A DNA stretch of 8,084 nucleotides, taken from Bacteroidaceae bacterium. GTDB taxonomy: Bacteria; Bacteroidota; Bacteroidia; Bacteroidales; Bacteroidaceae. Below are positions 1-6,168 of this stretch, in pieces. The stretch spans positions 1 to 8,084 of the forward strand of contig CAAGDO010000144.1 in NCBI GenBank assembly GCA_900768625.1, given 5' to 3'. The notes beneath the pieces are model-generated. The model saw only the letters and a list, made by a program, of their open reading frames with translations. It did no database searches and had not been told where the DNA came from. A program made the translations under genes and the position numbers. How positions within the stretch are numbered: the stretch's first letter is position 1; every line of letters starts with the position of its first letter.

Positions 1-55
1 ACGTTCTCGGGCGCATCTGTTTCCTTCGTTCTCAGTCATATAGCCCGCTATCCCC

Positions 56-142
56 CGTTATCGGTGGACAGAAATCTTCTCCGAAGAAAACAGCTGCATC
101 CCGATAACGCACTAAAACTAAATTCGAACACCTGCTTATCGG
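56..142. repeat. Three TTATCGG motifs upstream of the oxidoreductase gene
   Basis: The motif TTATCGG occurs at 58-64 and 136-142 on the + strand and as its complement CCGATAA at 101-107. The first two copies form a perfect 9-base inverted repeat (CGTTATCGG at 56-64 and CCGATAACG at 101-109). The two + strand copies are also followed by a similar GG (TTATCGGTGG, TTATCGGCGG). They lie about 90 to 175 bases upstream of the proposed start of transcription, where an activator or repressor could bind. The repeats are seen directly; a regulatory role is inference. Confidence 0.35.
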
Positions 143-193
143 CGGCCCCGTCATGAATAAGAAGATGAAGCCGTAAGTTCCAGTGCTCAGTAT

Positions 194-224
194 TTTGTCG
201 GACGGAGAGGAAATTGTAAATTTG
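194..224 (+). promoter_or_regulatory. Bacteroidota-type promoter directly before the oxidoreductase gene
   Basis: TTTG at 194-197 and TAAATTTG at 217-224 match the Bacteroidota -33 (TTTG) and -7 (TAnnTTTG) elements with 19 bases between them, which is the usual spacing. Transcription from this promoter would begin at about 228-231, at or just before the ATG at 231, so the message would have almost no leader. The match to both elements and the spacing are seen directly; the start of transcription is inferred from the consensus. Confidence 0.6.
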
Positions 225-230
225 CCGCAT

Positions 231-1220
231 ATGAACGAAACTAAGACCATACGTTGGGGCTTCATCGGATGTGGTGAGGTCACAGAGAAGAAAAGCGGCC
301 CAGCCTTCAATTTGGTGGAGGGGTCGACAGTGGTGGCTGTGATGAGCCGTAATGCGGCCAAGGCACAGTCGTATGCCGAGCGCCATGGGGTGAAGCGGTG
401 GTACACTGATGCGCAGCGACTCATCGATGATGAAGAGGTGAATGCCGTGTATATTGCCACTCCACCTTCCACGCATGCCACCTACGCCATTATGGCTATG
501 AAGAGTGGAAAAGCGGTCTATGTGGAAAAGCCTATGGCTTCCAATTATGAGGATTGCTGTCGTATCAACCGTATTGCAGAGAAGACGGGTGTTCCGTGTT
601 TTGTGGCCTATTATCGACGCTGTCTGCCTTATTTTGAGAAGGTGAGAGACTTGGTGGCCGATGGTGCTGTGGGCAAGGTGGTCAATGTACAGATTCGCTT
701 TGCCGTACCTCCACGCGATTTGGACTATAACAGCAAGAATCTTCCTTGGCGTGTGCAACCTGATATTGCAGGCGGTGGTTATTTCTATGACTTGGCGCCT
801 CATCAGATTGATTTGTTGCAGCAGATGTTCGGCCCGATCACGCAGGCTGAGGGGATGAAGGCCAATCGAGGTGGACTCTATGATACAGAGGACTCCGTGA
901 GCGCTTGTTTCATGTTTGACTGTGGATTGCCTGGTTCAGGGTCATGGTGCTTCGTGGCCCATGAGTCGGCTAAAGAGGATCGCATTGACATCGTGGGTGA
1001 CAAGGGTTCGCTGTCGTTCTCGGTGTTTACGTACCAACCCATCGTTTTGCAGAATGAGGAGGGTCGGCAGGAGTTTGTGGTGCCCAATCCGCGCTATGTG
1101 CAGTTGCCGCTCATTCGCCAGGTGGTGGAGCATTTGCAGGATAAGGCGATTTGTCGCTGCGATTGTGTGAGTGCTACGCCTGTCAATTGGGTGGTTGACC
1201 GTATTTTGAACAAGTTCTGA
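231..1220 (+). CDS. Gfo/Idh/MocA-family NAD(P)-dependent oxidoreductase
   Basis: This 329-residue protein belongs to the family of sugar and inositol dehydrogenases that oxidise or reduce a hydroxyl/keto group using NAD(P). The N-terminal Rossmann fold begins with a beta strand and glycine loop (GFIGCGEV, Gly13 and Gly15). The family EKP motif is at Glu99-Lys100-Pro101, where the lysine normally takes part in catalysis. A second conserved site, DLAPHQID (Asp187, His191), matches the DxxxHxxD region of the substrate-binding alpha/beta domain. The length is normal for the family. I chose the ATG at 231 because the Rossmann strand starts nine residues later; an in-frame GTG at 183 would add 16 residues without family character and lies upstream of the promoter. 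It has no signal peptide, so it is probably cytoplasmic. The substrate cannot be told from the sequence. The next gene lies beyond a 160-base gap with a strong hairpin, so it is probably transcribed alone. Confidence 0.9.
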   Translation: MNETKTIRWGFIGCGEVTEKKSGPAFNLVEGSTVVAVMSRNAAKAQSYAERHGVKRWYTDAQRLIDDEEVNAVYIATPPSTHATYAIMAMKSGKAVYVEKPMASNYEDCCRINRIAEKTGVPCFVAYYRRCLPYFEKVRDLVADGAVGKVVNVQIRFAVPPRDLDYNSKNLPWRVQPDIAGGGYFYDLAPHQIDLLQQMFGPITQAEGMKANRGGLYDTEDSVSACFMFDCGLPGSGSWCFVAHESAKEDRIDIVGDKGSLSFSVFTYQPIVLQNEEGRQEFVVPNPRYVQLPLIRQVVEHLQDKAICRCDCVSATPVNWVVDRILNKF

Positions 1221-1221
1221 A

Positions 1222-1287
1222 ACCCATCGCTGAGTGCATTGGAAAGATATAGTTTGTCTTTCCAATGCCCTTCCTGCTACAATGGGT
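1222..1287 (+). terminator. Nested hairpin after the oxidoreductase gene, possible terminator
   Basis: GCATTGGAAAGA (1236-1247) and TCTTTCCAATGC (1257-1268) form a perfect 12-base-pair stem with a 9-base loop. Outside it, ACCCAT (1222-1227) can pair with ATGGGT (1282-1287), so the whole block starting right after the stop codon can fold. No clear U tract follows either arm, so this is not a textbook intrinsic terminator; it may end transcription, protect the 3' end of the message, or be a processing site. A smaller hairpin lies further on (CCGGGAG 1298-1304 with CTCC 1311-1314 and CGG 1316-1318, one bulged T). Confidence 0.5.
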
Positions 1288-1380
1288 GTTTATGAATCCG
1301 GGAGAATATCCTCCTCGGTCCTGAGCGGTGAAGACGGCCCATGAATAGTGTTTTAAAAATCGCCACTATACATACATTAT

Positions 1381-2565
1381 ATGTCTGTCCCTTTTTTTCG
1401 ATCATCTATTTCATTTACCCTAAGCATTCTCATTTGCTTCTTCTGTTGTTTTTCTCTCGCTCTTTCGGTTAGTGCCACACCGGTTGAGGAATACGATGAC
1501 GCGATGGAGAACTTGAGTCAAGAGACGGCGGATTCTGCAAAAGTACGCCTGCCTATCAAGCAGAAGATGAAGCGTACAGGCAATATTGTCGCCCGCTTCG
1601 TGAAGAGCTTCGATGACTACGATACAACCTATATATCGCCCAATTACTATAACTATACGGTCATGCTGCAAAACACGAACTACTTCCAAAGCTATCGTTT
1701 GCAGGGACGTACGGAGGATGGCGGTGTGACGCAAAGCATTTCCACCAAACCTGATGCCAGTGTGAAAGTCGGTCCGTATTTTGGTTGGAGATGGATTTTT
1801 CTGGGATATACGTTCGATGTGAGTCATCCCCGTTCGCTGGGAAAGACCTCAGAATTCAGTTTCCGACTCTATAGTTCGATGCTGGGTTGCGATTTCGTCT
1901 ATCTGCGCAACGATGGCGGTTATCGACTTCGCAAAGCCGTTGGATTTGAGGGGGTTGACCCTTGGAGCGTGAAGGGCGTTCCTTTCAAAGGAATGGACTC
2001 AAGGACCATGTCGTTCAGTGCTTACTACGTGTTCAATCATCGCCATTTCTCTTATCCCGCCACGTTTAATCAGAGCACCGTGCAGCGTCGCAGTTGCGGG
2101 TCGCCGATGATGGGGATGGGATATAGCAGGCAGAACGTCTCATTCGATTATACCCGCTTGCCCTCTTCCCTTCTTGGCACGTCAGATGATGAACTCATTA
2201 TCGATGAACTCAAATTCACCTCAGTCAATTATGACTATTACTATTTGAGCGGTGGATATGCCTATAATTGGGTGTTCGCCCGCAATTGCTGTTTTGGACT
2301 TTCCGTCATGCCTTCACTGGGTATACGAAAGGCCAAAGGCGAAAAGCTAAGGGGGGACGAGTTGCTGGTGGATCTACGCAACTTTTCCTTCGATTGCACC
2401 TCGAGAGCTGGCTTGGTCTGGAACAATACGCATTGGTTCGCTGGCGCTTCTTTCATCAATCATCTCTATATGTATCGCAAGAATCGTCTATCTATGACGA
2501 ATGCTATTAATTATGCTAATCTCTATGTGGGCTTCTTCTTCCATCGCAAACGTCAGTATCGTTGA
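1381..2565 (+). CDS. DUF4421-type exported protein, probable outer-membrane beta barrel
   Basis: This 394-residue protein begins with a clear signal peptide: Arg7, a hydrophobic core rich in Phe, Leu and Cys, and a likely signal peptidase I site after Ala32 (SVSA/TP). The rest has alternating aromatic and polar residues typical of outer-membrane strands, with segments I recognise from the DUF4421 family: SPNYYNYTVMLQNTNYFQSY, VGPYFGWRWIFLGYTFDVSH, FNHRHFSYPATFNQSTVQRR, GYAYNWVFARN and RAGLVWNNTHWFAGASF. The C-terminal segment (NLYVGFFFHRKRQYR) resembles a last strand followed by a basic tail. The role of the family is not known to me; it is common in Bacteroidota. No cysteine follows the cleavage site in lipoprotein fashion. 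I could not find a convincing TAnnTTTG element directly upstream, so it may have a weak or regulated promoter. The function of the product remains unassigned. Confidence 0.8.
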   Translation: MSVPFFRSSISFTLSILICFFCCFSLALSVSATPVEEYDDAMENLSQETADSAKVRLPIKQKMKRTGNIVARFVKSFDDYDTTYISPNYYNYTVMLQNTNYFQSYRLQGRTEDGGVTQSISTKPDASVKVGPYFGWRWIFLGYTFDVSHPRSLGKTSEFSFRLYSSMLGCDFVYLRNDGGYRLRKAVGFEGVDPWSVKGVPFKGMDSRTMSFSAYYVFNHRHFSYPATFNQSTVQRRSCGSPMMGMGYSRQNVSFDYTRLPSSLLGTSDDELIIDELKFTSVNYDYYYLSGGYAYNWVFARNCCFGLSVMPSLGIRKAKGEKLRGDELLVDLRNFSFDCTSRAGLVWNNTHWFAGASFINHLYMYRKNRLSMTNAINYANLYVGFFFHRKRQYR

Positions 2566-2743
2566 CTTTTGGGAGTTGCACATGAGAGGTGGATAGGAAA
2601 TAAAGGGACAAGCGCCTTTGTTAACTCAACGAATGGTTGCTTTTTGTCAGCTTCGATGGGGTGGAAACTTGAGAACTAAGGGAGTTTTGTTTGCATTTTT
2701 CATTATTTTGCATATCCCTTCAGCTGTTTCTCGAAAAAAACTG
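2566..2743. other. Noncoding gap between DUF4421 gene and transketolase promoter
   Basis: No reading frame with protein character was seen here. The only structures are weak: an 8-base-pair A/T-rich stem (2599-2606 with 2615-2622, one U-G pair, 8-base loop), and CAAC/GTTG around 2627-2639 followed by CTTTTT. The latter could act as a weak terminator for the DUF4421 gene, but the stem is only four pairs long. Confidence 0.35.
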
Positions 2744-2751
2744 TAACTTTG
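2744..2751 (+). promoter_or_regulatory. Promoter -7 element of transketolase gene
   Basis: TAACTTTG matches the Bacteroidota -7 consensus TAnnTTTG exactly. A TTTG -33 element is not present at the normal distance; the nearest TTTG (2707-2710) is 33 bases upstream, too far. Transcription would begin at about 2755-2758, giving a leader of roughly 100 bases before the transketolase ATG. The weak -33 may mean the promoter needs an activator, but this is inference. Confidence 0.5.
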
Positions 2752-2855
2752 CACTTGCGGAAGTTGTGTGTGGAAATATTCTATGCGCGGTTTTGCAACC
2801 AATCATCCTATTTTCTAAGTACAAATCAAACTCAATCAGAATATAGCTTTCAGTA

Positions 2856-4880
2856 ATGGAACATTCAAATGAACTCATGAATCTTGCGGCCGACAACATC
2901 CGTGTACTCGCTGCAAGTATGGTGGAACGCGCCAAGTCAGGACACCCCGGAGGTGCCATGGGTGGAGCCGACTTCATCAATGTGCTCTACTCCGAATTCC
3001 TCACCTTTGATCCCGATCAGCCCACGTGGCGCTGCCGTGACCGCTTCTTCCTCGATCCTGGTCATATGTCGCCCATGCTATATTCACAGCTTGCATTGAT
3101 TGGTAATTATACCATCGATGAGCTCAAGCAGTTCCGTCAGTGGGGATCACCCACTCCGGGTCATCCCGAAGTGTGTCAGGAACGCGGAATTGAAAACACC
3201 AGCGGCCCGCTCGGACAAGGCCACACCTACGCAGTGGGTGCAGCCATTGCTGCAAAGGCGCTTTATGCGCGCACAGGTAATCCCGGATTCAAGCGTGAGA
3301 AAATTTATGCCTACATCTCCGATGGTGGTGTGCAGGAGGAAATCTCACAGGGCGCTGGCCGTATTGCTGGTCACCTCGGTTTGGATAACCTCATCATGTT
3401 CTTCGACGCTAATGAAATCCAGCTCTCTACGGAGACGGCAGAAGTCATCTCCGAAGATACTGGCATGAAATATCGTGCATGGAACTGGAATGTGCTTGAA
3501 ATCGATGGTAATGATCCCGAGCAGATTCGCAAGGCACTTCGTGAGGCCAACGAGGAAACTTCCCGTCCGACGTTGATCATCGGTCATTGTGTGATGGGTA
3601 AGGGTTGCCGTAAAGCTGACAACACTTCATATGAGCATAATTGTAAGACCCACGGTGCACCCCTTGGTGGCGATGCTTACACCAATACGATTCGCAACCT
3701 TGGAGCTGATCCCGAAAACCCCTTCGTCATTCGTCCTGAAGTGGCCGAAATGTATGAGCAGCGCAAGGCTGAGCTTCGCAGCAGGGTGGCTGAACTCAAG
3801 GCCGAAGAGGCTGCTTGGGAACAGTCTAATCCCGAAAAGGCTGCTCAACTTGCCGACTGGATGGCTGGACGTATCCCCGAAATTCCTTGGGAGAAGATTG
3901 AGCAGAAGCCCAATTCCCCCACGCGTAACGGTTCGGCTGCCTGCCTCTCGCTCCTTTCGGAATATGTTCCCAATATGATTGTTTCTTCAGCAGACCTTTG
4001 CAACTCTGATAAGACAGATGGTTTCTTGGCTCACACGACTTGCATCACGCGCACCAATTTTGCCGGTGGTTTCTTCCAAGCAGGTGTGTCAGAGCTGACG
4101 ATGGCCTGTGTGTGCATCGGTATGATGCTCCACGGTGGTATCATCACGGCCATGGGTACTTTCTTTGTCTTCTCTGACTATATGAAGCCCGCCATCCGTA
4201 TGGCAGCCTTGATGGAAGTGCCTGTGAAGTTCGTTTGGACACACGATGCCTTCCGTGTGGGTGAAGATGGTCCGACCCATGAACCTGTTGAGCAGGAAGC
4301 TCAGATTCGTCTGATGGAGAAGTTGAAGAACCATAGCGGACGCGACAGCGTGCGCGTGTTCCGTCCTGCTGACGTACATGCTGTGACGGCTTGCTGGAAG
4401 ATGGCCATGGAGAATATGGACACCCCGACAGCGCTCATTTTCAGCCGTCAGAATGTGAACGACCTTCCCGCTGGCACCAACTATGAAGAGGGTGTGGCAC
4501 ATGGCGCTTATGTGGTTGTTCCGGCAGAAAATCCTGATGTCGTACTTTTGGCTTCCGGTTCGGAAGTAAGCACTTTGGTGGCTGCTGCTGAATTGCTGAA
4601 GGCAGATGGCGTTAAGGCTCAGGTGGTGAGCTGCCCGAGCGAGGGTCTCTTCCGTTCGCAGGATGAGGCTTATCGTCAGTCGGTGATTCCCGCAGGTTCT
4701 CGCGTGTTCGCCCTCACTGCAGGTCTGCCCGTCATCTTTGAAGGATTGGTTGGTGATAAGGGTAAGGTCTATGGCCTCGAGAGCTTCGGCTTCAGCGCTC
4801 CCTATAAGGTGCTTGACGAGAAGTTGGGCTATACGCCCGAACACATGCACGAGGAAGTGCTCAAGTTTCTTGGTAAATAA
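2856..4880 (+). CDS. tkt: Transketolase
   Basis: Transketolase moves a two-carbon ketol unit from xylulose 5-phosphate to ribose 5-phosphate or erythrose 4-phosphate, using thiamine diphosphate and a divalent metal, in the cytoplasmic non-oxidative pentose phosphate pathway. The 674 residues hold the three usual domains: the PP domain (about 1-315), the pyrimidine-binding domain (about 355-525) and the C-terminal domain. Active-site positions line up with E. coli TktA: His30 (SGHPGGAMGG), His70 (DPGHMS), the metal/diphosphate motif Asp156 to Asn186, catalytic Glu413 (VSELTM), and GEDGPTH with Asp471 and His475. The usual GDG of the metal motif is SDG here (Ser155) and the following loop differs from the enterobacterial form (DANEIQLSTET), which I take as a lineage variant and not loss of function. 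The start ATG lies in an A/T-rich context without a Shine-Dalgarno sequence. rpiB follows on the same strand. Confidence 0.96.
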   Translation: MEHSNELMNLAADNIRVLAASMVERAKSGHPGGAMGGADFINVLYSEFLTFDPDQPTWRCRDRFFLDPGHMSPMLYSQLALIGNYTIDELKQFRQWGSPTPGHPEVCQERGIENTSGPLGQGHTYAVGAAIAAKALYARTGNPGFKREKIYAYISDGGVQEEISQGAGRIAGHLGLDNLIMFFDANEIQLSTETAEVISEDTGMKYRAWNWNVLEIDGNDPEQIRKALREANEETSRPTLIIGHCVMGKGCRKADNTSYEHNCKTHGAPLGGDAYTNTIRNLGADPENPFVIRPEVAEMYEQRKAELRSRVAELKAEEAAWEQSNPEKAAQLADWMAGRIPEIPWEKIEQKPNSPTRNGSAACLSLLSEYVPNMIVSSADLCNSDKTDGFLAHTTCITRTNFAGGFFQAGVSELTMACVCIGMMLHGGIITAMGTFFVFSDYMKPAIRMAALMEVPVKFVWTHDAFRVGEDGPTHEPVEQEAQIRLMEKLKNHSGRDSVRVFRPADVHAVTACWKMAMENMDTPTALIFSRQNVNDLPAGTNYEEGVAHGAYVVVPAENPDVVLLASGSEVSTLVAAAELLKADGVKAQVVSCPSEGLFRSQDEAYRQSVIPAGSRVFALTAGLPVIFEGLVGDKGKVYGLESFGFSAPYKVLDEKLGYTPEHMHEEVLKFLGK

Positions 4881-4904
4881 AGAAGTGATTTGATTCTTTC
4901 CGTT

Positions 4905-4958
4905 GTCTGTGGTTTCCTTTGAGGATGGATTCGTTTGTCCTTGTAGGAAGCCATAGAT
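4905..4958 (+). other. Long RNA hairpin between tkt and rpiB
   Basis: Positions 4905-4929 pair with 4934-4958 around a TTCG loop (4930-4933). Of 25 positions, 16 form Watson-Crick pairs, 8 form G-U pairs and only one (4919/4944) is mismatched. Because the G-U pairs would be A-C mismatches in the opposite transcript, the fold is specific to the + strand RNA. No U tract follows (the sequence continues TTATGGATG), so it is not a standard intrinsic terminator. It starts 24 bases after the tkt stop codon and ends 40 bases before the rpiB ATG. It may protect the tkt 3' end, partly terminate, or be cut by a double-strand-specific RNase, setting the tkt to rpiB ratio. Confidence 0.7.
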
Positions 4959-4998
4959 TATGGATGTTCGCTTAACTTAGATACGACAATATAACAAA

Positions 4999-5436
4999 AT
5001 GGAAAAGATAATCGGATTGGCTAGTGACCATGCCGGCTATGAACTCAAGCAGTTCGTCAAGCAGTATCTCGAAGAGAAGCATATGCCCTTCAAGGACTAC
5101 GGAACGTACTCTACGGAAAGCTGCGACTATCCTGATTTTGCCCATGCTTTGGCTCGTGGTATCGAAGAGGGTGAAGTTGCTCAGGGTGTGGCTATCTGCG
5201 GAAGCGGAGAAGGCATTAGTATGACGCTCAACAAGCACCAGCAGATTCGTGCAGCCTTGGTGTGGATTCCCGAAATCGCCCACATGACGCGTCTTCACAA
5301 CGACGCCAATGTGCTTGTGATGCCAGGTCGATACATTGACACGGCTACGGCACGTGCCATTATGGACGAGTTCTTCACCACAGCTTTCGAAGGCGGACGT
5401 CATGTACGCCGCATTGAGAAAATCCCTGTGAAGTGA
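4999..5436 (+). CDS. rpiB: Ribose-5-phosphate isomerase B
   Basis: RpiB interconverts ribose 5-phosphate and ribulose 5-phosphate in the pentose phosphate pathway. The 145-residue protein is close in length to E. coli RpiB (149) and belongs to the RpiB/LacA/LacB fold. Key residues are in place: Asp10-His11 in the N-terminal phosphate-binding turn (ASDHAGYE), Cys67 in ICGSGEGIS as the base that moves the proton between C1 and C2, His100 in TRLHNDANVL for ring opening, and the C-terminal EGGRHVRRI segment that binds phosphate. Serine-rich allose variants cannot be fully ruled out, but its place next to transketolase favours ribose 5-phosphate as substrate. It is probably co-transcribed with tkt across the hairpin at 4905-4958. 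A near match to the -7 element (TAACTTAG, 4973-4980) lacks a -33 partner, so an own promoter is possible but weak. Confidence 0.95.
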   Translation: MEKIIGLASDHAGYELKQFVKQYLEEKHMPFKDYGTYSTESCDYPDFAHALARGIEEGEVAQGVAICGSGEGISMTLNKHQQIRAALVWIPEIAHMTRLHNDANVLVMPGRYIDTATARAIMDEFFTTAFEGGRHVRRIEKIPVK

Positions 5437-5438
5437 TT

Positions 5439-5479
5439 CCTCCAGTCTGAGGTGAGGATGGAGGTGGGGTCCGATTTTT
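5439..5479 (+). terminator. Possible intrinsic terminator after rpiB
   Basis: CCTCCA (5439-5444) pairs with TGGAGG (5459-5464), and inside this TCT (5446-5448) can pair with AGG (5455-5457), using one G-U pair and skipping one mismatch. A run of five T (5474-5478) follows, but nine bases after the stem, which is further than in a standard terminator. A competing short stem (CCTC with GAGG at 5449-5452) also exists. It would separate the tkt-rpiB unit from the HU promoter just downstream. Confidence 0.35.
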
Positions 5480-5514
5480 GCTGAAGGTGACTGAAAATCA
5501 AAAGTTTTTCGACT

Positions 5515-5551
5515 AAAAGCTTTTGCATATCAATCAAAAATGCTAAATTTG
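5515..5551 (+). promoter_or_regulatory. Promoter of the HU / small protein / RNase group, with overlapping palindrome
   Basis: TTTTG at 5521-5525 (-33) and TAAATTTG at 5544-5551 (-7, exact consensus) are separated by 18 bases, close to the usual 19. Transcription would start at about 5555-5558, giving a leader of about 40 bases before the HU-like ATG at 5598. The perfect 10-base palindrome AAAAGCTTTT (5515-5524) overlaps the -33 element and could be an operator, though its A/T-rich composition makes chance likely. Confidence 0.65.
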
Positions 5552-5597
5552 CAGCCGATTAAAACGAAATATTAGACAACAACTACAACTGGCCAAG

Positions 5598-5891
5598 ATG
5601 ACTAAAGCAGATATTGTTTTCGAGATTTGCCAGAGCACTGGCATCGACAAGCAAATCGTTATTGCCACGGTAGATGCGTTCATGGAAAGCATCAAGAAGG
5701 CTGTGGCGCGTGAGGAAAACGTTTATCTCCGCGGATTCGGAAGCTTCGTGCAGAAACTCCGTGCGCAGAAAACGGCTCGCAATATTTCCAAGAATACAAC
5801 CATCATTATTCCTGCTCACAACGTGACGGTTTTCCGTCCCGCTAAGGGATTTGATGAAAAGACTCCCATTGAAAGCAACGAGGAGAAATAA
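5598..5891 (+). CDS. HU/IHF-family DNA-binding protein
   Basis: This 97-residue protein has the HU fold: an N-terminal helical dimer part (MTKADIVFEICQSTGI...), the family signature RGFGSF at 45-50, and the DNA-embracing beta arm with ARN at 60-62 and the return strand IIIPAHNVTVFRPAKGF (69-85). HU-like proteins form dimers that bend and compact DNA in the nucleoid. One thing is odd: the proline that follows Arg-Asn in E. coli HU and IHF (RNPxTG) and wedges between base pairs is isoleucine here (Ile63, RNISKN). A short acidic tail (about 86-97) extends beyond the usual end. The start is fixed by the family's N terminus. The gene has its own promoter upstream and is followed after 37 bases by the small basic protein, so they are probably one transcript. 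It could be one of several HU paralogues in the genome. Confidence 0.93.
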   Translation: MTKADIVFEICQSTGIDKQIVIATVDAFMESIKKAVAREENVYLRGFGSFVQKLRAQKTARNISKNTTIIIPAHNVTVFRPAKGFDEKTPIESNEEK

Positions 5892-5928
5892 TTACAATCA
5901 ACATAATTAACCATAAAACGTATTAGCT

Positions 5929-6018
5929 ATGCCTAACGGTAAGAAGAAGAAAAGACACAAGATGTCTACCCACAAGCGTAAAAAAAGACTGCGCAAGAAT
6001 CGTCATAAGAGCAAATAA
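5929..6018 (+). CDS. 29-residue basic protein, COX24/AURKAIP1 (bS22-like) type, probable ribosomal protein
   Basis: The ATG at 5929 opens a 29-codon frame with 11 Lys, 5 Arg and 3 His, starting MPNGKKKKRHKMSTHKRKKR and ending in RKNRHKSK. The pattern KKRHKM...HKRKKRLRKNR matches my memory of small Bacteroidota proteins annotated as AURKAIP1/COX24-domain proteins. The same domain occurs in the mitochondrial small-subunit protein mS38 and in the short mycobacterial ribosomal protein bS22, which has a similar KKRRKRMSKKKHRK core. The likely role is therefore a small ribosomal subunit component lying in an rRNA groove. The extreme charge, lack of any hydrophobic core and place between HU and RNase G fit this. 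It is short enough that gene finders often miss it. The family link is recalled and not computed; that the frame is a gene is more certain than its role. Confidence 0.8.
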   Translation: MPNGKKKKRHKMSTHKRKKRLRKNRHKSK

Positions 6019-6026
6019 TTTGCTCA

Positions 6027-6119
6027 TTGACTTCTCTTAAAGCGAAGTCGACACGACGAGTAAACGAGCAGTACGGCTTTGCCTTCGGGTGAAGGCGTTC
6101 TCGTTTACTCGTTTCGTGT
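6027..6119 (+). other. Two adjacent RNA hairpins between the small protein gene and the RNase gene
   Basis: A first stem pairs GACTTC (6029-6034) with GAAGTC (6044-6049), extended by one U-G and one A-U pair. It is followed at once by a second, long structure: ACACGA (6051-6056) with TCGTGT (6114-6119), then CGAGTAAACGAG (6057-6068) with CTCGTTTACTCG (6100-6111), a two-base bulge between the two parts. On top sits GCCTTC (6081-6086) with GAAGGC (6091-6096) around a GGGT loop. The long stem thus has 18 pairs plus a 6-pair tip. The tail (TTACATGAC) is only weakly U-rich, so it might be a terminator for the HU unit, an attenuator, or a cleavage site for the RNase encoded downstream. Confidence 0.65.
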
Positions 6120-6168
6120 TTACATGACACACACTAAAAACGATGCGCACCAATCCATGATGTTCAAG

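Noticed and set aside
1..153. Open + strand frame at the left edge, possibly the tail of an upstream gene, and a short minus-strand frame starting at 39 (MTENEGN...)
   Set aside because: Neither shows protein family character; the first is 50 codons of unlikely composition, and the second has only 13 codons in the window. Both remain possible but unsupported.
48..803. Minus-strand open frame of 251 codons
   Set aside because: It lies opposite the oxidoreductase gene, whose family motifs are certain. Its translation is rich in His, Ile and Arg with no family character, as expected for a shadow of codon use on the other strand.
2707..2751. TTTG at 2707-2710 as -33 element of the transketolase promoter
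   Set aside because: The gap to the -7 element is 33 bases, well beyond the 19-21 expected.
4089..4850. Minus-strand open frame of 253 codons opposite transketolase
   Set aside because: Transketolase motifs run through the whole stretch on the + strand. The antisense product has no recognisable domain.
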